Shown: positions 9,295-19,015, numbered from the stretch's first letter. The stretch: DNA of 64,000 bases from Bacteroidales bacterium (GCA_017537965.1 JAFYJV010000016.1:57392-121391); one strand, 5' to 3'. Notes: a model not told the origin generated them from the sequence alone. Translations and numbers: made by a program.

Positions 9295-9302
9295 TATTTT
9301 TG
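9295..9302 (+). promoter_or_regulatory. -7 promoter element of upp
   Basis: TATTTTTG fits TAnnTTTG, with a T-rich block about 20 bases upstream. Because the possible GTG start at 9302 falls inside this element, the ATG at 9320 is the better start for upp. Confidence 0.65.
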
Positions 9303-9319
9303 TGTCAAACTCTAGCATT

Positions 9320-9982
9320 ATGATTGAAATTGTTAACCTTGAGAAAGAGGATAGTCTCTTTAACCACATTCTGTCAGAGATCCGTGACGCTGAGATTCAG
9401 CAGGATCGTATGCGTTTTCGTCGCAATCTGGAACGTATCGGCGAGATCATGGCCTATGAGATCAGCAAAACCATGCCTTACATGAGCAGGGAGGTGGTGA
9501 CGCCTCTCGGTGTCAAGGAAGTGCGCGTACTTGCCGAGCAACCTGTGCTGGCAACCATCCTGCGGGCAGGACTGCCTTTCCACAATGGTATGCTCAACAT
9601 GTTTGACGGTGCTGACAATGCCTTCATTGCAGCATATCGCAAGTATGACAAGGACGACGACTCTGAGATCCGGGTGGAGTATTTTTCCTCTCCTGACTTG
9701 AACGACAGGATACTGATTCTCAGCGATCCTTTGCTGGCAACGGGTGAGTCGCTGGTGAAGACCATCGATGGTCTTTTGGGCGATTATCAAGAGCCGAAAC
9801 ACATCCACATTGCTGTTGCGGTGGCCTCTTCCGACGGCTTGGAACATGTGCAACGCCGTATGTCGCGCAAGCCGGTCACGATCTGGGTCGGCTCGGTCGA
9901 TGATGAACTCACGGCTAGAGCCTATGTGGTTCCCGGACTGGGCGATGCTGGTGACCTTGCCTTTGGGGCAAAGCATAGTTAA
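9320..9982 (+). CDS. upp: uracil phosphoribosyltransferase
   Basis: About 220 residues from the ATG at 9320; the longer GTG reading overlaps the promoter. The PRPP-binding loop reads DPLLATGES, a variant of the canonical DPMLATGGS. The C-terminal YVVPGLGDAGDLAFG is the uracil-binding signature of UPRTase. The enzyme makes UMP from uracil and PRPP in pyrimidine salvage. It has its own promoter and is followed after 28 bases by a sodium symporter gene on the same strand. Confidence 0.93.
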   Translation: MIEIVNLEKEDSLFNHILSEIRDAEIQQDRMRFRRNLERIGEIMAYEISKTMPYMSREVVTPLGVKEVRVLAEQPVLATILRAGLPFHNGMLNMFDGADNAFIAAYRKYDKDDDSEIRVEYFSSPDLNDRILILSDPLLATGESLVKTIDGLLGDYQEPKHIHIAVAVASSDGLEHVQRRMSRKPVTIWVGSVDDELTARAYVVPGLGDAGDLAFGAKHS

Positions 9983-10010
9983 TCAAGGTTTTATGTAAAA
10001 TACCAAAAGG

Positions 10011-11345
10011 ATGAGTCGTGACGGTTTCGGATCCAAGTTAGGGATCATCGCCGCAGCAGCTGGATCTGCTGTTGGTTTGGGAAATATTTACCGGTTTCCA
10101 TGTGAGTTGGGCAATAATGGTGGAGGAGCATTCCTTTTGGTGTACCTATTAATAATTTTAGGCCTTGGAGTGCCCGTGATGCTCAGCGAGTTTGTCATCG
10201 GTCGTCGCACACAGCAAAACCCTATTGGTGCCTTTCGGACGCTGAGACCGAAGTCGGGGTGGCCTCTCATCGGTTATATGGGAGTTGCCTGTGCGTTGGT
10301 CATCATGGCATTCTATTCCACGGTGGCCGGCTGGACTCTGGAATATATCGTGAAGGCGGTTGGCAACCAGTTTCATGACAAGGATTTGGGTACGATAGAG
10401 CAGGAGTTTGCCGCATTCCATGATATAGGCTGGAAAAACGTGATGTGGCAGGGGATCTTCATCTTCCTGACCGCCTTTGTGGTCTTTAAGGGAGTTGCCA
10501 ACGGAATTGAGAAGTATTCGAAGGTCTTGATGCCTTTGCTGGTACTGATACTCATCGTTCTGGCGGTCCGTTCTCTCACGCTGCCCGGTGCTGGTGAAGG
10601 TGTGTCGTTTTTGTTCAAGCCGGATTTCTCCAAGATCACGGGGTCGGTGTTGATCAGTGCATTGGGGCAGGCGTTTTTCTCGCTCAGCATGGGTATGGGT
10701 GTGCTTATCACATACGGTTCCTATATCAGTAAAAAGGACAACCTCACGACGACAGCGTTGTCGGTCACGCTTTCCGACACTCTTGTGGCAGTGCTGGCTG
10801 GCGTCGTGATTTTCCCCGCAGCCTTCTCCTTCGGTGTCCAGCCTACGGCAGGAATGGGTTTGGTGTTCAATACTCTTCCGATGATTTTCAATCAGATGCC
10901 AGGAGGCTATTTTTTCTGCATCATCTTCTTTGTCCTCCTTGCAGTGGCCGCTCTTACTTCCACCATCTCGTTGCTGGAGGTCATCGTTGCCTATCTTGTC
11001 GAGGAACTGCGTCTCTCTCGTCGTTGGGCCACGGTCATTGCCGCTGTAGCCTGCATGGCGGTCGGAGTGTTTGCTTCCCTCAGTTTGAAGACCGGATCGG
11101 GATTCAACATAGGAGGACGTTCATTCTTCGATTGCCTCGATTTCGTCTCTTCCAATATCCTGCTTCCTGTCGGCGCCTTCTTCATTGTCCTCTTTGTCGG
11201 CTGGATCCTTGGCAAGACGAAGTTCTTCGAGGAGGTGACAAACGGCGGACAGCTGAAGCTCTCTGTCAAAGGGATTATCTATTTCATCATCAAGTTCTTG
11301 GCTCCTATCGCCATCGCGGTGATCTTCATTACGGGTTTGCTTTAG
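10011..11345 (+). CDS. neurotransmitter:sodium symporter (NSS) family transporter
   Basis: 444 residues with about eleven to twelve hydrophobic segments. The first helix carries AAAGSAVGLGNIYRFP, the unwound Na+ and substrate-binding region of NSS (LeuT-fold) proteins, followed by NNGGGAFLLVYL. Bacterial members couple Na+ entry to uptake of amino acids such as tryptophan, tyrosine or leucine; the substrate is not evident. The start ATG has AAAAGG just upstream, one of the few Shine-Dalgarno-like sites in the window. The gene may be cotranscribed with upp. Its stop overlaps the convergent helix-hairpin-helix gene by four bases. Confidence 0.92.
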   Translation: MSRDGFGSKLGIIAAAAGSAVGLGNIYRFPCELGNNGGGAFLLVYLLIILGLGVPVMLSEFVIGRRTQQNPIGAFRTLRPKSGWPLIGYMGVACALVIMAFYSTVAGWTLEYIVKAVGNQFHDKDLGTIEQEFAAFHDIGWKNVMWQGIFIFLTAFVVFKGVANGIEKYSKVLMPLLVLILIVLAVRSLTLPGAGEGVSFLFKPDFSKITGSVLISALGQAFFSLSMGMGVLITYGSYISKKDNLTTTALSVTLSDTLVAVLAGVVIFPAAFSFGVQPTAGMGLVFNTLPMIFNQMPGGYFFCIIFFVLLAVAALTSTISLLEVIVAYLVEELRLSRRWATVIAAVACMAVGVFASLSLKTGSGFNIGGRSFFDCLDFVSSNILLPVGAFFIVLFVGWILGKTKFFEEVTNGGQLKLSVKGIIYFIIKFLAPIAIAVIFITGLL

Positions 11346-12103
11346 TAGGTGACGTACCGCTCCAATAAGGGGTTGACGTCTCCAATGATGCTGCATAGCT
11401 GTGCCCAATCTTTGATGAATCCTCTGCGCTCGCGGTGGTTGACGATGGCTTTTACTTGTTCGTATTCCAGATAGGGATGTCGAAGTAGGCTCTTGAATGC
11501 GTCTTGGTTGACATTGATTTTATTGATATCCCGATCGTTGAGAAGAATATAGGGCTGGATGGTCTCAAAACGAGTGCTGTCCATGCCTTTGATCTCATAG
11601 AGTTGATCCGTAGTGACAAAACCGCCTAGACGGTCGCGATAGCGTTGGATACGGCTTGCCATGACCTCCCCGATCTGAGGAAGGGCAATCAGGGCTATGG
11701 AATCGGTGCTGTTGAGTTCGATTGGCTCGATGGCTTTTTGGGGGATGGTTGATGCCATTGTAATAGCAGTTTCTTTGGTGGGTGAAGCCCTTTTGGTGGC
11801 ATTCATATAAGTTGTTTTCTTGCTGGAATAGTCTTCTTTTTTATTGGTTTGCGAAGGTGCGTCAAGCTTGGTCTCGATTTCGGCCCTGTGACGCTGTTTT
11901 TCAACTGCAGCTTCCTGTATGGCAAGCAGGGAATCCAGGTTGTGGAAGGCTCGGCGTTCTTCTTTGGTTAGATGCATTACGGGTCGGAAGATGCTGAATC
12001 CAAGCAATATCACGATGATTGTCAATAGGTTGATGACGGCAATGCGTTCCCCTTTGTTGAGAATGATGAAGCCTTTGTTGAAGTATTTTTTCGAGGATGC
12101 CAT
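11342..12103 (-). CDS. membrane-anchored helix-hairpin-helix protein (ComEA-like)
   Basis: About 253 residues from the ATG at 12103. One N-terminal transmembrane segment (about residues 20-38) is followed by a charged linker and then tandem helix-hairpin-helix motifs: ALPQIGEVMASRI, then the YEIKGMD segment, and DAFKSLLRHPYLEYEQV with its following helix. HhH motifs bind DNA backbone non-specifically. In ComEA-like proteins this lets a membrane-tethered protein bind incoming DNA during natural transformation. No other competence genes are adjacent, so this role is inferred from architecture only. Confidence 0.82.
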   Translation of the reverse strand: MASSKKYFNKGFIILNKGERIAVINLLTIIVILLGFSIFRPVMHLTKEERRAFHNLDSLLAIQEAAVEKQRHRAEIETKLDAPSQTNKKEDYSSKKTTYMNATKRASPTKETAITMASTIPQKAIEPIELNSTDSIALIALPQIGEVMASRIQRYRDRLGGFVTTDQLYEIKGMDSTRFETIQPYILLNDRDINKINVNQDAFKSLLRHPYLEYEQVKAIVNHRERRGFIKDWAQLCSIIGDVNPLLERYVTY

Positions 12104-12215
12104 GTTGGGATGATATCGTTGCCGCAAAGATATAACAAATGTTATAAATATTCCAAAAATATTATATTAAATTCAACAATCATCAAATAATTGCGAGTAT
12201 TAGTGCGAAAAGTGC

Positions 12216-12223
12216 TATCTTTG
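12216..12223 (+). promoter_or_regulatory. -7 promoter element of the secreted protein gene at 12232
   Basis: TATCTTTG, an exact TAnnTTTG match. A TTG at 12191-12193 is the likely -33 (22-base spacer). The start codon follows within nine bases, so the leader would be very short. Confidence 0.6.
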
Positions 12224-12231
12224 CATCCAAT

Positions 12232-13509
12232 ATGAAAACGATGAACAAGAAACTATTGATCATACTGGGGCTGCTGTTGGCATGGGCGTTTCCTTCCCAG
12301 GGGGCCTATTTGCTGATTCCGATGGACCAGACCCAGACGAACCATCTCAAGGCATACGGGGTGGCGTATTTCGTGTTGGAGCGTGAGGTGGAGATCAGCT
12401 GGTTGTTGAATTACAAGGGAGGCAGCTATTTGATTCCTTACCATGAGATGTTTGAGAAGGAGTGCAAGATGCGGAATGTGTCGTATCAGGTGATTGCCGA
12501 TGCCCAAGCGGATGCGATCCTTGCCCAGATTGCGGATCCTGGTGTCAACATGGATGAGATGAAATTGCAAAAGGTGCCTCGCGTTGCTGTATATGCGCCA
12601 AAGAACTCCTTGCCTTGGGATGATGCCGTGACACTGGTGCTTACCTATGCCGAGATTCCATACGATGTGGTTTATGACGATGAGGTGTTGCAAGGGGTGC
12701 TGCCTTCGTACGATTGGTTGCATTTGCATCATGAGGACTTCACGGGACAGTATGGCAAGTTTTGGGCACGTTACCATAACTATCCTTGGTATCAAGAGGA
12801 CGTAAGGCTGCAGGAGGCCACCGCTGCCCGATGGGGATTTGCCAAGGTGTCGCAGTTGAAGTTGGCCGTAGCCAAGAAGATCCGTGAGTTCGTTGTAGGT
12901 GGCGGCTACATGTTTGCCATGTGTTCGGCTCCAGACAGTTTCGACATTGCCTTGGCTGCCGAGGGGCTTGACATTTGCGATTCGATGTTCGATGGCGATC
13001 CGATCCGGCCAGGTGATCCTCAGCGTTTGAATTACGACAACTGCTTTGCTTTCACTGACTTCTCGGTTTCGACCAACCCTCAGGAATACGAAGTGTCCAA
13101 CATCGATGTTCCAGTTGAGCGCGCCCGCACTGTCAAGGAGAGCAATGATTTCTTTTTACTGTTTGATTTTTCCGCCAAATGGGATCCGGTCCCCACGATG
13201 CTGACCCAGTGCCACGAGCGTTTGGTGAAGGGCTTTATGGGACAGACTACCGCGTTCAGAAAAGCGTTTGTCAAGCCAAGCGTCGTCGTATTGGGTGACA
13301 ATGCCGCGTTGGAAGAGGACAGGTATATCCACGGGAATTTCGGGAACGGATTCTGGACCTTTTTAGGGGGGCATGACCCTGAGGATTATAGGCATATTGT
13401 GGGTGATCCGCCTACTGAATTGGATATGGTTCCCAACTCTCCGGGATACCGTCTCATATTGAATAATATCTTGTTTCCTGCAGCGAAAAAAAAGGAGCAG
13501 AAAACTTAA
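12232..13509 (+). CDS. conserved secreted protein of unknown function (often labelled asparagine synthetase B in Bacteroidota)
   Basis: 425 residues with a clear cleavable signal peptide (MKTMNKKLLIILGLLLAWAF, cut near SQGA). The mature protein opens with YLLIPMDQTQTNHLKAYG, a conserved block that I recall in Bacteroidota proteins carrying the asparagine synthetase B label. I see no adenylation-domain or Ntn-glutaminase motif, so that label should not be trusted. The middle (VAVYAPKNSLPWDDAV, then VGGGYMFAMCSAPDS) resembles class I glutamine amidotransferase-like folds with a Cys after a Gly-rich turn. Function is unknown; the protein is exported and stands alone with its own promoter. Confidence 0.6.
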   Translation: MKTMNKKLLIILGLLLAWAFPSQGAYLLIPMDQTQTNHLKAYGVAYFVLEREVEISWLLNYKGGSYLIPYHEMFEKECKMRNVSYQVIADAQADAILAQIADPGVNMDEMKLQKVPRVAVYAPKNSLPWDDAVTLVLTYAEIPYDVVYDDEVLQGVLPSYDWLHLHHEDFTGQYGKFWARYHNYPWYQEDVRLQEATAARWGFAKVSQLKLAVAKKIREFVVGGGYMFAMCSAPDSFDIALAAEGLDICDSMFDGDPIRPGDPQRLNYDNCFAFTDFSVSTNPQEYEVSNIDVPVERARTVKESNDFFLLFDFSAKWDPVPTMLTQCHERLVKGFMGQTTAFRKAFVKPSVVVLGDNAALEEDRYIHGNFGNGFWTFLGGHDPEDYRHIVGDPPTELDMVPNSPGYRLILNNILFPAAKKKEQKT

Positions 13510-13558
13510 ATATTTACAAAACCTGCATTTTGTTGTGGCGACTATCGGATATTTTTTA

Positions 13559-13566
13559 TAAATTTG
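13559..13566 (+). promoter_or_regulatory. -7 promoter element of the C10 peptidase gene
   Basis: TAAATTTG fits TAnnTTTG. A TTG lies at 13533-13535, slightly far for a -33 element. About 45 bases separate it from the start codon. Confidence 0.5.
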
Positions 13567-13611
13567 TCCCCTTGATTTATTAGTAATTTTTGTTAAACAT
13601 TTATAACTACT

Positions 13612-16218
13612 ATGAAAAAGTACTTGTTCAGTGTATTGGCGCTTCTTCTCGGTATCGGCATGCTTCATGCCAATCCTGTGGATGAGAGTGTGGCCAGGAA
13701 GGTGGGTCGGCAATTTGCCCAAACCACCATGCAAACCAGAGGTGGTGACCTCGAACTCGTTTATGCTCCTGTTTCCGAAAGAGGAACAGCAGTGTTCTAT
13801 GTTTACAATGTGGGGCAGGAAGGTTATGTCGTTGTTTCAGGTGACGACTACTATCGTCCGATTATCGGTTATTCCAAGTCGGATCCTTTCGATCCCACCA
13901 ACCCTGGATTGGCCTATTATCTCAGAACCATCCAGTCGGGTCGCAACAAACTCACTGGAACCCCTTCGCCTGACATCGCGGCGGAATGGGAGATGGTGAT
14001 GAATGAAGGCCGTTTGATGTCGAAGAACGGCGGCCGTATGGTGGATGTTCTCGTGCAAACCAGATGGAACCAGAATTATCCTTATAACGCTATGTGCCCC
14101 GCATTTGCTGGTGGTCCTGGCGGACATTTTTACGTGGGTTGTGTGGCAACAGCCATGGCCCAGATAATGAAGTATTGGAACCATCCGCTTCAGGGACAGG
14201 GATCGCATACCTACACTTCGGAAGCACATCCCTATACTGCACAACATCCCGTTAACATTCCTGCAATCACATCTACCGCCAACTTCGGTGCTACGACCTA
14301 TGATTGGGATAATATGCCGAATAGTGTTTCGAGCTCTTCTCCTGCAGAGCAAATCAACGCTGTAGCCACATTGTCGTTCCATTGCGCAGTCGCTGTTGAT
14401 ATGGATTGGGACTATGACGGATCCGGTTCGAACTCTCAGTTGGCTTCCCAAAGAATCTCTCAATACTTTAGATATTCAAACGCTGCATCGTATCAGAGAA
14501 GAGCGAATTTCTCGGCTCCGGTCTGGGCTCAGAAAGTGAAAGAGTCACTGGATATGGGGTGGCCACTGCTTTATTCCGGTGTGGAAGAAGGAGCTCCTTA
14601 TGGTCACGCTTTTGTCCTTGACGGTTATGATGACAATGATATGTATCATTTCAACTGGGGATGGAGCGGCAGCGGCGACGACTGGTTTACTTTCGAAACC
14701 CAGGACTATCATGTGGGTGATGGCGCTGTCTTCAATTTTGCACCTGCAGAAGTTTACAACAACACGCCTCAGGCACCGACCGGACTTTCAGTCACTCCTG
14801 CTGCTAACAACCAGTTGAGTGCTACGCTGACATGGACAAATCCTTCCAAGAGCTTGAACAATTCCAATATTTCCAGCATCGATCAAATCGTCATCATGCG
14901 TGGAGGTGAGATCATTGGCACAATAGACAATCCTACTCCTGGTGCCCAGATGTCTTTCGTGGATGACCAAGTTCCTTGCTATGACATTTATCAATATCAT
15001 GTCTATGCAGTGGTTCAAGGTGCTCATGGTAAGACCGTTCATAGCGAATCTGTCAGTTTTGGCCCTACTTGCAACTGGACCATTATGATGACATCCTCGC
15101 ATGTCCAGGGATGGCGTGGCGGTTCTGTGTCGATTTACAATGCCGCTGGTAGTTTGATCAAGACTTGCACGACAACCAATGCCAGCCCATCGTCTGTTAT
15201 GGCTTCGATCCCGGTCGGTCGTGTGTATTTCTCTTGGAATACGCCTACCGCTGAGGTTGCTAACATGAACATTGTGATCAAAGACTCTCAGAACAATCAA
15301 GTTTATCAGTACGCTGGCTCTTCCAATGACCTGCCTGAGGGAGTGTTTTTTGAGGCCAACAATGGTTGCGGCAACGAACCTGGTATCGGCCTGCCGACGA
15401 ATCTTCTGGCCTTGCGCGATGAAACGAATCCCAATGACATCCTCGTGTCATGGGATGGCGTTGATGAAGAAGGCTATGGTTACAACATCTATCGCGACAA
15501 CGTGTTGCATCGCACGGTGATTGACGGCACTTCTTTTGTTGACCATAATGTTCCGGAAGGCGGCCATTGCTACTATGCCGTTTATCTGAGCTATGGCGGT
15601 GAGAATGAAGGTCAGTCGAACGAATCGTGTGCAAACGCTGGCGAAGGCTGCAATCCTCCAACCAATTTGGATGGTGAGGTGGCCCTTGTGGGTACTCAGT
15701 ACAAAGTCAACCTGAGATGGGAAAAGCCCGAGGTGTTTGATGGACTTTCAGGTTATTACATCTATCGTAAGGCTGAAGGAGAAGAGTACAAACGTATCAA
15801 GACTACGGGATCCTCGGCTACCTCCTATACTGACGGCGCATTGACCGCTGAAGGTGTTTATTACTATAAGGTGGTTGCCTACTATCATAGCATCGAATGC
15901 TATTCCGCTCCTGCACACTGGATCGGTGATGACAATCAGTTCTATCTGAGCGTTTATTGGTCGCCCACTGGCGTTGAGGAATCGCTTGCCCACAGCATCA
16001 AGCTCTTCCCGAATCCCACCAAGGACAGTTTCACTGTGGAGGGAGAAGGTCTTCAGAGCGTGATGGTGTACAATACCGTCGGTCAGTTGGTTTACAGCAG
16101 ACTTTGTGATGGTGACAATGCAGTCATCGAACTTGGCAATGTGGAGTCTGGCCTTTATATGGTCAAGATCATCACGGCCAATGGTGAGACGACAAAGAAA
16201 CTCTCTGTGACTCGTTAA
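13612..16218 (+). CDS. C10 family cysteine peptidase (streptopain/interpain-like) with T9SS sorting domain
   Basis: 868 residues. A signal peptide (about 1-20) is followed by a propeptide and a C10 catalytic domain: catalytic Cys177 in GCVATAMAQ and catalytic His332 in GHAFVLDGYD, with FNWGWSG downstream. Two or three fibronectin III-like modules follow (about 390-490 and 600-780). The C-terminus has a type A sorting domain of the type IX secretion system: LFPNPTKDSF, then YNTVGQLVY and SGLYMVKI. The protein should cross the outer membrane through T9SS and stay at the surface or be released. Relatives include Prevotella interpain and streptococcal SpeB. It has its own promoter and ends at a strong terminator. 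Confidence 0.93.
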   Translation: MKKYLFSVLALLLGIGMLHANPVDESVARKVGRQFAQTTMQTRGGDLELVYAPVSERGTAVFYVYNVGQEGYVVVSGDDYYRPIIGYSKSDPFDPTNPGLAYYLRTIQSGRNKLTGTPSPDIAAEWEMVMNEGRLMSKNGGRMVDVLVQTRWNQNYPYNAMCPAFAGGPGGHFYVGCVATAMAQIMKYWNHPLQGQGSHTYTSEAHPYTAQHPVNIPAITSTANFGATTYDWDNMPNSVSSSSPAEQINAVATLSFHCAVAVDMDWDYDGSGSNSQLASQRISQYFRYSNAASYQRRANFSAPVWAQKVKESLDMGWPLLYSGVEEGAPYGHAFVLDGYDDNDMYHFNWGWSGSGDDWFTFETQDYHVGDGAVFNFAPAEVYNNTPQAPTGLSVTPAANNQLSATLTWTNPSKSLNNSNISSIDQIVIMRGGEIIGTIDNPTPGAQMSFVDDQVPCYDIYQYHVYAVVQGAHGKTVHSESVSFGPTCNWTIMMTSSHVQGWRGGSVSIYNAAGSLIKTCTTTNASPSSVMASIPVGRVYFSWNTPTAEVANMNIVIKDSQNNQVYQYAGSSNDLPEGVFFEANNGCGNEPGIGLPTNLLALRDETNPNDILVSWDGVDEEGYGYNIYRDNVLHRTVIDGTSFVDHNVPEGGHCYYAVYLSYGGENEGQSNESCANAGEGCNPPTNLDGEVALVGTQYKVNLRWEKPEVFDGLSGYYIYRKAEGEEYKRIKTTGSSATSYTDGALTAEGVYYYKVVAYYHSIECYSAPAHWIGDDNQFYLSVYWSPTGVEESLAHSIKLFPNPTKDSFTVEGEGLQSVMVYNTVGQLVYSRLCDGDNAVIELGNVESGLYMVKIITANGETTKKLSVTR

Positions 16219-16242
16219 AGGAGTCGGGAGACAAAATAATAA

Positions 16243-16275
16243 AGGCGGGGCCTGCATGCAGGCCCCGCCTTTTTT
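16243..16275. terminator. bidirectional Rho-independent terminator
   Basis: A perfect 28-base palindrome (16243-16270, arm AGGCGGGGCCTGCA) is followed by a T run on the plus strand. A-rich sequence on the other side supplies a U-rich tail on the minus strand. It ends both the C10 peptidase gene and the convergent folA operon. Confidence 0.88.
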
Positions 16276-16294
16276 CATGTTTTGATTTACTGGA

Positions 16295-16786
16295 TTATTT
16301 CCTTTCCCAGACCTCAAACCGATAGGAATAGTCCACCTGTGGATCGTCGTCGATGACTTCCAACTCAATGAGGTTCCAGTTTTCGAAGTTGATGTAAGGG
16401 AAATAGGTGTCGGCCTCAAACTCTTTGTCCAAACGGGTGAGGTAAAGCTTGTCGGCTTTGGGCAGGAACTGTTCATAGATGCTGCCGCCACCCATGATGA
16501 AGACTTCCTCTTCGTCTTTGACAAGGTCAAGGGCTTCGGGGATCGAGGTGGCGAGTTCGTAGCCTTCGGGGGCTTCGTCCAAACGGTCGGAGATGATGAT
16601 GTTACGACGGTTGGGCAAGGCCTTTTGTCCAGGAAGGGAGAGCCATGTGTTGTGGCCCATGACGACACAATGTCCCAAGGTCACTTTCTTAAAGTGCTTC
16701 AAGTCGTTGCTGTTGTGCCAGATAAGCTGGTTGTTGATGCCGATGGCGCGATTTTTGGCCATCGCAACAATGATTGATATTGTCAT
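16295..16786 (-). CDS. folA: dihydrofolate reductase
   Basis: 163 residues, the normal size. The N-terminal ISIIVAMAKNRAIG, the substrate-binding SNDLKHFKKVT with its acidic Asp, GHNTWLSLPG and the NADPH-binding IMGGGSIYEQ are all present. The usual LPWxLPxD motif is changed to LIWHNSND, a Bacteroidota-type variation around the active site. The enzyme reduces dihydrofolate made by thymidylate synthase back to tetrahydrofolate. It is the last gene of the operon with thyA upstream, separated by 54 bases that contain a small hairpin. Confidence 0.95.
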   Translation of the reverse strand: MTISIIVAMAKNRAIGINNQLIWHNSNDLKHFKKVTLGHCVVMGHNTWLSLPGQKALPNRRNIIISDRLDEAPEGYELATSIPEALDLVKDEEEVFIMGGGSIYEQFLPKADKLYLTRLDKEFEADTYFPYINFENWNLIELEVIDDDPQVDYSYRFEVWERK

Positions 16787-16805
16787 TTTATTGTCCTTTC
16801 GTAGG

Positions 16806-16825
16806 GACAGACCTTCGTGTCTGTC
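16806..16825. repeat. small inverted repeat between thyA and folA
   Basis: GACAGAC and GTCTGTC flank a six-base CTTCGT loop, preceded by GTAGGG. This could be a mobile intergenic hairpin or an mRNA processing or stabilising element within the operon. Confidence 0.6.
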
Positions 16826-16840
16826 TGGATTATTATTGTC

Positions 16841-17668
16841 CTATACCGAAACCTCGCCTTTGATTGCGGGGTATGGGTCATAATTAATTAAGGTAAAGTC
16901 CTCGTATTTGAAGCTGAAGATGTCTTTCACTGCGGGGTTAAGCAGCATGGTGGGTAGCGGACGAGGGATCCTTGTCAGCTGGAGTTGAACCTGTTCGATG
17001 AGGTTGTTGTAGATGTGTACGTCGCCGAAGGTGTGTACGAAGTCGCCGGGTTGCAGGTCGCAGACCTGTGCCATCATCATGGTGAGGAGGGCGTAGGAGG
17101 CGATGTTGAATGGCACTCCGAGAAACACGTCGGCGCTGCGTTGGTAGAGTTGGCATGACAGCTTGCCGTTGGCCACGTAGAACTGGAAGAAGGCGTGGCA
17201 AGGCGGCAGCGCCGCCTTGTGCGCCGCCACGTTGGCGGCGAAATCCTTCTCGTGCTCGTCGGGGAGCACGGAAGGATTCCACGCACTGACAATGTGCCTT
17301 CGGCTATTGGGATTCTCTTTGATGCTTCTCACCACCTCGGCGATCTGGTCGATGCCTTCGTTGTTCCAGTTGCGCCACTGCGCACCGTAAACAGGTCCCA
17401 GGTCGCCGTTCGGGTCGGCCCACTCGTCCCAGATGCTGACCTTGTGGTCGTGCAGGTAACGGATGTTGGTATCGCCGCTCAACAGCCACAGCAACTCGTA
17501 GATGATGGATTTCAAGTGGACCTTTTTCGTGGTGACCAAAGGAAACCCCTCTGAAAGATCGAACCGCATCTGGTAGCCGAACACGCTGATGGTGCCGGTG
17601 CCTGTGCGGTCGCCCTTCTGGATGCCGTGGTCGAGGATGTGCTGGAGCAGGTCGAGGTATTGTTTCAT
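16841..17668 (-). CDS. thyA: thymidylate synthase
   Basis: 275 residues. The catalytic Cys lies in [13 protein letters not shown], followed by [20 protein letters not shown], the dUMP- and folate-binding block. The N-terminal [13 protein letters not shown] is also typical. It methylates dUMP to dTMP using methylene-tetrahydrofolate. It sits between a nucleoside permease (19 bases upstream, gap made of heptamer repeats) and folA, forming a dTMP/folate operon. Confidence 0.97.
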   Translation of the reverse strand: MKQYLDLLQHILDHGIQKGDRTGTGTISVFGYQMRFDLSEGFPLVTTKKVHLKSIIYELLWLLSGDTNIRYLHDHKVSIWDEWADPNGDLGPVYGAQWRNWNNEGIDQIAEVVRSIKENPNSRRHIVSAWNPSVLPDEHEKDFAANVAAHKAALPPCHAFFQFYVANGKLSCQLYQRSADVFLGVPFNIASYALLTMMMAQVCDLQPGDFVHTFGDVHIYNNLIEQVQLQLTRIPRPLPTMLLNPAVKDIFSFKYEDFTLINYDPYPAIKGEVSV

Positions 17669-17696
17669 AGAAGTCAGAAGACAGAAGTTAGGAGTT
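17669..17696. repeat. heptameric repeat tract between the nucleoside permease gene and thyA
   Basis: Units AGAAGTC, AGAAGAC, AGAAGTT and AGGAGTT run in perfect 7-base register. They occupy the whole gap and include the stop codon and last residues of the permease gene. Confidence 0.85.
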
Positions 17697-18980
17697 TTGT
17701 TCGGGGGTGTGTTTGTATTTAAATAGGATGGCGAAAAGGATGCCTACCACCAGGGCGAAGGCGGCGAAGATATACCATGCAGTGGGCCAGTCGCCAACAG
17801 TGAACCACACTTCCTTTCCATCGATGATCTTGCTTGCCGAGTGGGTGAAGCGGTTGACGATAGCCTGAGCGCAAAGTGATCCCACCGTGGCACCGAAACC
17901 ATTGGTCATCATCATAAACACGCCTTGGGCGCTACTGCGGATGCTTACGTCCGTATTTTGATCAACATAAAGGGATCCGCTGATGTTGAAGAAGTCGAAG
18001 GCCACGCCATAAACGATCATGGAGAGGATGAAGAGCACGAGTCCAAATCCCGTTGGGTTGCCGGCGCCAAGGAAGAAGAATCTCAAAGCCCATGCGGCAA
18101 AGGCGATAATCATCACCTTCTTGATGCCGAACTTTTTCAGGAAGAAGGGGATTAGGAGAATGCACAACGTTTCAGACACCTGCGAGATGGAGGATAGGAA
18201 CACGCTGTTTTTCACGGCAAAGGCACTGGCAAACTCGTCCGAATAACCGAACGACTCAAGGAACGGGGTCGCAAATCCATTGGTCACCTGCAGGCACATG
18301 CCCAAAAGGAACGAGAAGATGAAAAAGATGCACATCTTAGAGTCCTTGAACAGCGAGAAAGCACGCAGTCCGAAGGTATCGACAAATGACTTGCTCTGCA
18401 CATTCTTGTTGACAGGGCAGTTCGGCAGCGTGAAGGCATAGACGGCCAAAATAAGGCCCCAAGCGGCAGAGACGAACAACTGCTCATAACCGTTTTTAAA
18501 ACCCGTGAAGTTGACGATCCACATTGAAAGGATGAAGCCGATGGTGCCGAACACACGGATGGGAGGGAAGGCCTTCACCGTATCCAGACCAGCTTGGGTC
18601 AAGGCGTTGTATGACACGGAGTTGCCCAAGGCGATGGTCGGCATGAAGAAGGCCACACTGATGGCATAGTAGGGGAATAACTGGCCGAAGGTGACCTCGT
18701 TGCCGTATTTCATGCCCATGTATCCCGCCAGTGCCATGAACACGGCGGCCAGGAAATGGCAGATCCCTAGCAGTTTCTGAGCAGGAATCCAACGGTCAGC
18801 TACGATGCCCATCAAGGCGGGCATGAACAGGGAGACAATGCCTTGGATGGCGAAAAATTTTCCGATGTTAGCCCCCATCCCGATACTGCCGAGATAGATG
18901 CCAAGTGAACAGAGATACGCTCCCCAAACGGCAAAGATCAGGAAGTTCATCACGATCAGTCTGAATTTGATACTTTTCAT
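17688..18980 (-). CDS. MFS nucleoside permease (NupG-like nucleoside:H+ symporter)
   Basis: 430 residues with about twelve hydrophobic segments. The start [20 protein letters not shown] and the loop [15 protein letters not shown] match the nucleoside:H+ symporter family (NupG/XapB). It would import nucleosides across the inner membrane. Being next to thyA and folA, it probably feeds thymidine and deoxynucleoside salvage into the same pool. The C-terminal end is encoded within a heptamer repeat tract. A second tract lies between this gene and the upstream bifunctional nuclease gene. Confidence 0.9.
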   Translation of the reverse strand: MKSIKFRLIVMNFLIFAVWGAYLCSLGIYLGSIGMGANIGKFFAIQGIVSLFMPALMGIVADRWIPAQKLLGICHFLAAVFMALAGYMGMKYGNEVTFGQLFPYYAISVAFFMPTIALGNSVSYNALTQAGLDTVKAFPPIRVFGTIGFILSMWIVNFTGFKNGYEQLFVSAAWGLILAVYAFTLPNCPVNKNVQSKSFVDTFGLRAFSLFKDSKMCIFFIFSFLLGMCLQVTNGFATPFLESFGYSDEFASAFAVKNSVFLSSISQVSETLCILLIPFFLKKFGIKKVMIIAFAAWALRFFFLGAGNPTGFGLVLFILSMIVYGVAFDFFNISGSLYVDQNTDVSIRSSAQGVFMMMTNGFGATVGSLCAQAIVNRFTHSASKIIDGKEVWFTVGDWPTAWYIFAAFALVVGILFAILFKYKHTPEQNS

Positions 18981-18994
18981 ATTTTTGAGAATTT

Positions 18995-19015
18995 AGAATG
19001 CAGAAGTAAGAATTA
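18995..19015. repeat. heptameric repeat tract upstream of the nucleoside permease gene
   Basis: Units AGAATGC, AGAAGTA and AGAATTA (a degenerate fourth unit follows) fill the 32-base gap before the stop of the next gene upstream. Confidence 0.7.
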
